A DNA stretch of 26,004 nt from CAXCDZ01 sp963981525. GTDB taxonomy: Bacteria; Patescibacteriota; Microgenomatia; UBA1400; UBA12108. A program made the translations under genes and the position numbers. The stretch lies in assembly GCA_963981525.1 (NCBI GenBank), contig CAXCDZ010000006.1, forward strand, positions 1-26,004, read 5' to 3'. Each line of letters begins with the position of its first letter. Position 1 is the stretch's first letter. A model generated the notes under the pieces. It saw only the letters and a program-made list of their open reading frames with translations. It was not told the origin of the DNA and did not search any database. Below are positions 22,068-26,004 of this stretch, piece by piece.

Positions 22068-22785
22068 ATATATTGTTATTACCACAGACTATCTTATTCC
22101 CTTCTTAATTATAGTGTTGCCGCTACTTGGATATCTCTTGGCCTATCACACCTCAATTTTTGCAATCAAAAACATCTCCTGCACTCTCGACTACGAGCCT
22201 TGCCAGATCCAGAACCTGGTTGCTGAGCTTGATCGCTCATTAGGGGATAACCTCGTCGCTCTCAATCCTGACTCGATCAAATCAAGATTGTTGTCAGGTG
22301 AGTACACTATCCGCTCAGTCGAGGTTAGCCGTCAGCTACCCAGTACTCTCCAGGTTGATCTCCTCTCGACTTATCCAGTCATTGCCCTCCAGTTAACTGA
22401 CAATCCCGGACAGTGGATCGCCATTGACTCGCAGATGCGCGTGATTAACGTCCTTGACCATGACCCCAACGTCCCCACCCTCACCCTCAACTCAACTCCA
22501 CCATTTCTCCTGGGAGAGAGGGTAAGTGACTCAGATGTCATCAAAGCGCTCGAGATCGCCCTCGAGATCTCCTCCGACCTCTCTTCTGTAGAGAAGATCC
22601 ATCTTAACCAGGATTCCACACTCACCCTCTCTCTTAATAACGGGATCACCGCCCTCATGACCACCTCTCGTGACCAATCAGACCAGATTCGCACTCTCCA
22701 ATCAATTCTCATTGATAAGGATATTATCAAAGATCACAAGGTAGTTGACGTACGTTTTACCAGTCCTGTGTTAAAGTCATATTAA
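22051..22785 (+). CDS. ftsQ: FtsQ/DivIB-like cell division protein
   Basis: 244 residues: short basic N-terminus, one membrane helix (about 13-32), a POTRA-like segment (FAIKNISCTLDYEPCQIQNL, then LSGEYTIRSVEVSRQLPSTLQV), and a beta domain (residues 100-230). This is the FtsQ layout, although sequence identity in the family is low. FtsQ links FtsL/FtsB to the early divisome. Two close cysteines, Cys44 and Cys51, at the start of the outside domain could form a disulfide. It overlaps murG by 17 nt. The murG-ftsQ-ftsA-ftsZ order is classic. Confidence 0.88.
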   Translation: MRSRSKYIVITTDYLIPFLIIVLPLLGYLLAYHTSIFAIKNISCTLDYEPCQIQNLVAELDRSLGDNLVALNPDSIKSRLLSGEYTIRSVEVSRQLPSTLQVDLLSTYPVIALQLTDNPGQWIAIDSQMRVINVLDHDPNVPTLTLNSTPPFLLGERVSDSDVIKALEIALEISSDLSSVEKIHLNQDSTLTLSLNNGITALMTTSRDQSDQIRTLQSILIDKDIIKDHKVVDVRFTSPVLKSY

Positions 22786-22822
22786 TAATATAAAATAGCC
22801 TAAATGCGCAGAAGTGCCCAGA

Positions 22823-22856
22823 TTCACAAAACGGCTGAATAAGCAGTCTGTGTGAA
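22823..22856. repeat. Imperfect inverted repeat in the ftsQ-ftsA gap
   Basis: TTCACA (22823-22828) pairs with TGTGAA (22851-22856), with a possible inner CTG/CAG stem. It lies in the 104-nt gap, just upstream of the ftsA extended -10, so it may be an operator for a division regulator. Weak, 6 bp. Confidence 0.25.
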
Positions 22857-22872
22857 ATATGGTACGAAGGCG

Positions 22873-22881
22873 TGCTAAAAT
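22873..22881 (+). promoter_or_regulatory. Extended -10 promoter of ftsA (likely leaderless)
   Basis: TGC-TAAAAT (5 of 6 to TATAAT, plus TG extension) ends 8 nt before the ftsA ATG, in a true intergenic gap. Initiation would fall at or 1-2 nt before the start codon. No ribosome site lies between. This is the best-placed of the internal promoters. Confidence 0.5.
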
Positions 22882-22889
22882 AATCCTAA

Positions 22890-24182
22890 ATGAAAAAACC
22901 ACTTCAAATCTCCGCCATCGATATCGGTTCTAGTAAGATTACTACAGTGATTGCCACGGTTGGAGAAGAAGATGGAGTTATTCGCGTAGTGGGTGTAGCC
23001 TCGATCAAGAGCAAGGGTATTCGCAAGAGCCAGGTAGTAGATATAGAAGACGCCATCGACGCCACCACAGAGTCAGTCGAGTCAGCCGAGCGCATGGCAG
23101 GTCTCTCGATCCGCGGGGCCACAGTCAGTATCTCCGGTATTCACATTAGCTCCGAAAACAGTAAGGGATTAGTCGCAGTCGGTAATCCTGATGCCGAGAT
23201 TACTAGTGATGATGTCTACCGCGTCATCGAAGCCGCCAAGGCCATCCCTCTCCCCACCGCCCGTGAGATTCTCCACGTAATTCCTCGTTACTTCCTAGTT
23301 GACAACCAGGATGGGATCAAAGACCCAGTTGGTATGAGCGGAGTCAGACTCGAGTGTGAGGCTCACCTAGTCACTGGCTCTTCAGTTAACATCAAGAACC
23401 TCAACAAAGTCACCTCCGAGATCGGCGTCGACACAGAGGGCATGACTTTTGTCGGCCTCGCCTCAGCAGAAGGCACGCTCACTGATACAGAGAAGGAGCT
23501 TGGTGTAGTCCTGATTGACATTGGCGGAGGCACCACCAGCATCTGCGTCTATGTCGAGGGCGCGCTCACCCATACCTCAGTTGTCCCAGTTGGTGCCAAA
23601 AACATCACGAATGACATCGCAATCGGTCTCAGAGTATCACTCGACACTGCCGAGGCCATCAAAAGAAACCTCGCCCCGGACCAGAAAATCAACAAAGTCC
23701 TGGACCCCAAAAACCCCAAGAGTAAACGTGCCAACGACGAGATTGACCTCCAAAAACTCGGTATCTCAAATGGACCCAAAAAAATCTCCCGCAAAGCAGT
23801 CTCAGAGGGTATCGTCAGACCCAGGCTCAACGAGATTTTTGAGCTAGTTAAGTCTGATCTTCACAAATCTGGTGTGATCGGCAAGACTCCAGCCGGCTTG
23901 GTCCTCACTGGTGGCGGCGCACTTACCTACCGCGCCCCTGACGCAGCCCGCAAAATCCTCGGTCTCCAAAGCAGAATTGGTATCCCCACAGGCCTTTCAG
24001 GCCTCACCGATGAGCTCAACTCCAGCGAGTACACCTCTGTCTCAGGCCTCCTCAAACTCGCCGTCAAATCAGAAAACAGAGGATCTTCTACTTCTAGCAT
24101 GAGACTTCCCAAGCTCATGAATAACCCCTTTAAGGGTGGTGGCAAGAAGTTCGCGAACTTCATCAAATCATTTTTGCCGTAA
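22890..24182 (+). CDS. ftsA: Cell division protein FtsA
   Basis: Actin-like ATPase that ties FtsZ filaments to the membrane. 430 residues. Phosphate 1 loop AIDIGSSKITTVIA (9-22); the FtsA-specific 1C domain about 85-170 with HVIPRYFLVDNQDGIKDPVGM; phosphate 2 DIGGGTTSI (210-218); VPVGAKNITNDIAIGL; adenosine motif LTGGGAL. The C-terminus (NPFKGGGKKFANFIKSFLP) is the expected amphipathic membrane-targeting helix after a flexible linker. It is preceded by its own likely promoter and followed after 87 nt by ftsZ. Confidence 0.97.
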   Translation: MKKPLQISAIDIGSSKITTVIATVGEEDGVIRVVGVASIKSKGIRKSQVVDIEDAIDATTESVESAERMAGLSIRGATVSISGIHISSENSKGLVAVGNPDAEITSDDVYRVIEAAKAIPLPTAREILHVIPRYFLVDNQDGIKDPVGMSGVRLECEAHLVTGSSVNIKNLNKVTSEIGVDTEGMTFVGLASAEGTLTDTEKELGVVLIDIGGGTTSICVYVEGALTHTSVVPVGAKNITNDIAIGLRVSLDTAEAIKRNLAPDQKINKVLDPKNPKSKRANDEIDLQKLGISNGPKKISRKAVSEGIVRPRLNEIFELVKSDLHKSGVIGKTPAGLVLTGGGALTYRAPDAARKILGLQSRIGIPTGLSGLTDELNSSEYTSVSGLLKLAVKSENRGSSTSSMRLPKLMNNPFKGGGKKFANFIKSFLP

Positions 24183-24188
24183 TTTGTG

Positions 24189-24194
24189 TATACT
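24189..24194 (+). promoter_or_regulatory. Possible -10 of an ftsZ promoter
   Basis: TATACT, 7 nt after the ftsA stop and 75 nt before the ftsZ ATG. A start near 24201 would give a leader of about 70 nt containing the 24229-24247 hairpin. No good -35 hexamer is visible. Confidence 0.35.
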
Positions 24195-24228
24195 ATTAAT
24201 ATTCCTGCCCTGGTAATTAATTATATTT

Positions 24229-24247
24229 GAATCTCACACCGAGATTC
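24229..24247 (+). promoter_or_regulatory. Stem-loop in the ftsZ leader
   Basis: GAATCTC-ACACC-GAGATTC: a perfect 7-bp stem and 5-nt loop. It ends 10 nt before an AGGA ribosome site (24258-24261), which sits 8 nt before the ATG. The stem leaves the ribosome site free, so it may stabilise the mRNA 5' end or modulate ftsZ translation. Confidence 0.5.
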
Positions 24248-24269
24248 TCAAATAAATAGGATCAACTAT

Positions 24270-25421
24270 ATGGGATTAGTCAAGCCAGACCTCAACGCAG
24301 TCGCCAAGATCAAAGTCATGGGAGTAGGTGGAGGAGGGAACAACGCAGTCTCTTCTATGGTTACTACCGGCAAGATCAAGGGTGTCGAGTTCGTTGCCGT
24401 CAACACAGACGCTCAAGCGCTCCTAGCTAACCCCGCCACAGTCAAGCTCCAGATCGGTGAGAACCTCACAAAAGGCCTTGGATCTGGCGCTGATCCAGAG
24501 ATCGGTCGTCAAGCTGCCGAAGAGAGTAGGGAGCAGATCAAAGAAATGCTCGTCGACACTGACATGGTTTTTGTCACCGCTGGTATGGGTGGAGGAACCG
24601 GCACAGGAGCTGCCGCAATCATCGCCGAAGTCGCCAAAGAATCAGGTGCCCTCACAGTCGCCGTAGTCACTAAGCCTTTTGCTTTTGAAGGAATCAGGCG
24701 TATGACAGTAGCCGAAGAAGGGATCGAAGAACTGCGCGACAAAGTCGACACTCTCATCATCATCCCCAACCAAAAATTGCTCGATGTAGTTGACAAAAAA
24801 ATGACTCTCCAAGAAGCCTTCCGTGTTGCCGACTCAGTCCTAGGTCAGGGAGTACAGGGCATTTCTGACTTGATCACAGTTCCAGGACTCATTAACGTTG
24901 ACTTTGCTGATGTTCGCGCCATCATGACCGAGGCTGGCACGGCTCTAATGGGAGTCGGAATGGGCACAGGCGAGAACAGAGCTCAGATGGCCGCCAGAAC
25001 CGCTATTTCCTCACCACTTCTTGAGGTCAAGATCGACGGGGCGCGCGGCATTCTCTTTAACATCACAGGTGGCACAGATCTAACTATGTCAGAGGTCTCA
25101 CAAGCTTCCGAGATGATCTCTTCTCACGCTGATCCCGACGCCAACATCATCTTTGGTGCCACGATCGATGAGAGTATCGGAGACCAGCTCAAGATCTCAG
25201 TGATTGCGACTGGATTTGATAGTTCTCTCAGGGCTGGGTTCAAGGTTTTTAGTCCCACTCCCACTCCCTCAGTTTCCTACGACGATCCTACCGATGATTC
25301 TGATGACTCGCAGGATGACTCGCCCACTCCGCCTCCCACCAACGATCAGGCTCCTCCCCACATCACCAAGGACTCTGACGATCCCTTTGACATCCCCGCC
25401 TTCCTGCGCCAGCACTCATAA
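24270..25421 (+). CDS. ftsZ: Cell division protein FtsZ
   Basis: Tubulin-like GTPase that forms the Z ring. 383 residues. N-terminal GTP site: VGGGGNNAV, NTDAQAL, and the tubulin signature GGGTGTG (107-113). The T7 loop NVDFAD (209-214) keeps both catalytic aspartates. After about residue 318 a Pro/Asp/Ser-rich linker runs to a C-terminal peptide DIPAFLRQHS, the conserved tail that binds FtsA. All parts are complete. It has an AGGA ribosome site and a hairpin in its leader. It ends the cluster; the next gene faces it, with only 9 nt between stops and no clear terminator. Confidence 0.98.
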   Translation: MGLVKPDLNAVAKIKVMGVGGGGNNAVSSMVTTGKIKGVEFVAVNTDAQALLANPATVKLQIGENLTKGLGSGADPEIGRQAAEESREQIKEMLVDTDMVFVTAGMGGGTGTGAAAIIAEVAKESGALTVAVVTKPFAFEGIRRMTVAEEGIEELRDKVDTLIIIPNQKLLDVVDKKMTLQEAFRVADSVLGQGVQGISDLITVPGLINVDFADVRAIMTEAGTALMGVGMGTGENRAQMAARTAISSPLLEVKIDGARGILFNITGGTDLTMSEVSQASEMISSHADPDANIIFGATIDESIGDQLKISVIATGFDSSLRAGFKVFSPTPTPSVSYDDPTDDSDDSQDDSPTPPPTNDQAPPHITKDSDDPFDIPAFLRQHS

Positions 25422-25430
25422 GCAGTCCAA

Positions 25431-25868
25431 TCAGGAAAGCATTGTCGTTAGTACGCCCAGTAATTCACCTACTTGATGATCTAGATGTCTTCTTGTCAAT
25501 ATCATCTCATTCTGCACATCACAGTTAACACCTCTTGACATAATTCCAGCAGAATCAGGCCATAGTATCCCCTGACTTAACTCATTCTCCTCGGACCTGC
25601 GCCTTCCTTCAGTTTTGAGAATTTTCTCTCCTTTTTTAATATCTATTGCAGATCTGGCAACTTCCACCAATTCATTTTCGCAATCAAATAAATCAGAACA
25701 GAGATAGTTGGTGCGAGGATGTTGTTGTGAATAATAATATAAAAATCCCCCTGCAATACTACCCGGATTATAACCAGTCACGATACAAGTAAGGGCAAGT
25801 TGGAGTAAGTGCATATCATTATATCTAGGCTTTATCTCAACTATTGCCTCACGATTATTTATTGTCAC
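25431..25868 (-). CDS. Hypothetical protein with PD-(D/E)XK nuclease-like motif; 5' end uncertain
   Basis: 145 residues if started at GTG (25868-25866). The same frame stays open upstream to a stop at 25955-25953, and this extra part encodes ITAIPDV just before VTINNREAIVEIKPRYND. Together IPD, EIK (10-12 residues on) and QLAL match the PD...(D/E)xK...Q layout of PD-(D/E)XK nucleases (RecB/Cas4 type), so the GTG start would cut the motif. No ATG, GTG or TTG lies between the stop and that GTG; an unusual ATT start (25940-25938), or a truncated gene, would explain this. The C-terminal half (residues about 70-145) has no recognised motif. It is AT-rich and differs in codon use from the cluster, suggesting transfer. 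Convergent with ftsZ. A living nuclease is not assured. Confidence 0.55.
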   Translation of the reverse strand: MTINNREAIVEIKPRYNDMHLLQLALTCIVTGYNPGSIAGGFLYYYSQQHPRTNYLCSDLFDCENELVEVARSAIDIKKGEKILKTEGRRRSEENELSQGILWPDSAGIMSRGVNCDVQNEMILTRRHLDHQVGELLGVLTTMLS

Positions 25869-25984
25869 ATCAGGTATTGCAGTGATTTGTATTTTTCCTA
25901 TTCTTCTCCCTCTTCTCCTACCTTTCCTGACTTCAGTAATACAATTCTTGGGTTAAAGGGAAAATATAGTTGATAGATTTCGAG

Positions 25985-25990
25985 TATAAT
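25985..25990 (+). promoter_or_regulatory. -10-like TATAAT at the right edge
   Basis: A perfect TATAAT 14 nt before the end of the window, facing right, with no convincing -35. It may drive a gene beyond the window. The rest of 25956-26004 shows nothing else. Confidence 0.25.
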
Positions 25991-26004
25991 TCGTGTTTTT
26001 AGGA

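Noticed and set aside
25243..25350. Repetitive Asp/Ser/Pro codons near the ftsZ 3' end as a tandem repeat
   Set aside because: This is the normal low-complexity linker of FtsZ; no exact repeat unit is kept.
1..26004. Recoded UGA or other alternative genetic code
   Set aside because: Many genes end in TGA at sensible family lengths, usually within ATGA overlaps, so the standard bacterial code holds.
1..26004. CRISPR arrays, tRNA/rRNA genes, insertion sequences
   Set aside because: No regularly spaced repeats, cloverleaf-like segments, rRNA signatures or transposase frames were found on either strand.

Overview
The window reads as a chromosomal segment from a Candidate Phyla Radiation (Patescibacteria) bacterium, most likely in or near the Microgenomates group. 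The signs are a DUF4012 membrane protein beside a sugar transferase, a RecO shorter than usual, reduced Mur enzymes, and very tightly packed genes. TGA is an ordinary stop (most gene joints are ATGA), so codes that reassign UGA, as in Gracilibacteria, are excluded. The lineage call is inference from gene content, not from a marker phylogeny.

Layout. Positions 1-2538 hold the 3' part of a membrane sugar transferase and an overlapping DUF4012 protein, probably surface polysaccharide functions. Positions 2539-2982 hold an AT-rich hypothetical gene, probably a mobile CPR family with a nuclease-like look. Positions 3114-5041 hold recO and glyQS; 5113-5913 encodes a membrane-anchored extracytoplasmic protein. 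A 201-bp regulatory gap follows, with a perfect 34-nt palindrome, a second hairpin, a TTGACA-N17-TACTAT promoter and two 10-bp-spaced MraZ-box-like repeats.

Positions 6115-25421 are one division and cell wall (dcw) cluster, all on the + strand: mraZ, rsmH, ftsL-like, ftsI, murE, a GlmU-type uridylyltransferase, murC, murB, yvcK, murA, a 100-aa membrane protein, dgkA, mraY, murI, murD, ftsW, murG, ftsQ, ftsA, ftsZ. Together they run from UDP-GlcNAc through UDP-MurNAc-peptide to lipid I and lipid II, and then to the divisome. The cluster also supplies D-glutamate (MurI) and undecaprenyl phosphate (DgkA). No murF or ddl is present here. Most joints overlap by 1-8 nt, implying translational coupling, but several genes (murE, murB, murA, dgkA, ftsA) carry -10-like hexamers 7-13 nt before their start codon, compatible with internal leaderless or near-leaderless promoters.

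The right edge (25431-25952, minus strand) is an AT-rich open frame with a PD...ExK...Q pattern of PD-(D/E)XK nucleases but no good start codon, so it may be a decaying or horizontally acquired gene. The most unusual non-coding signal is a palindrome, AAGGTC-N-GACCTT, present three times in 1.8 kb (in glyQS, just after glyQS, and inside rsmH), each with a different outer complementary stem. No tRNA, rRNA, CRISPR array or insertion sequence was found.
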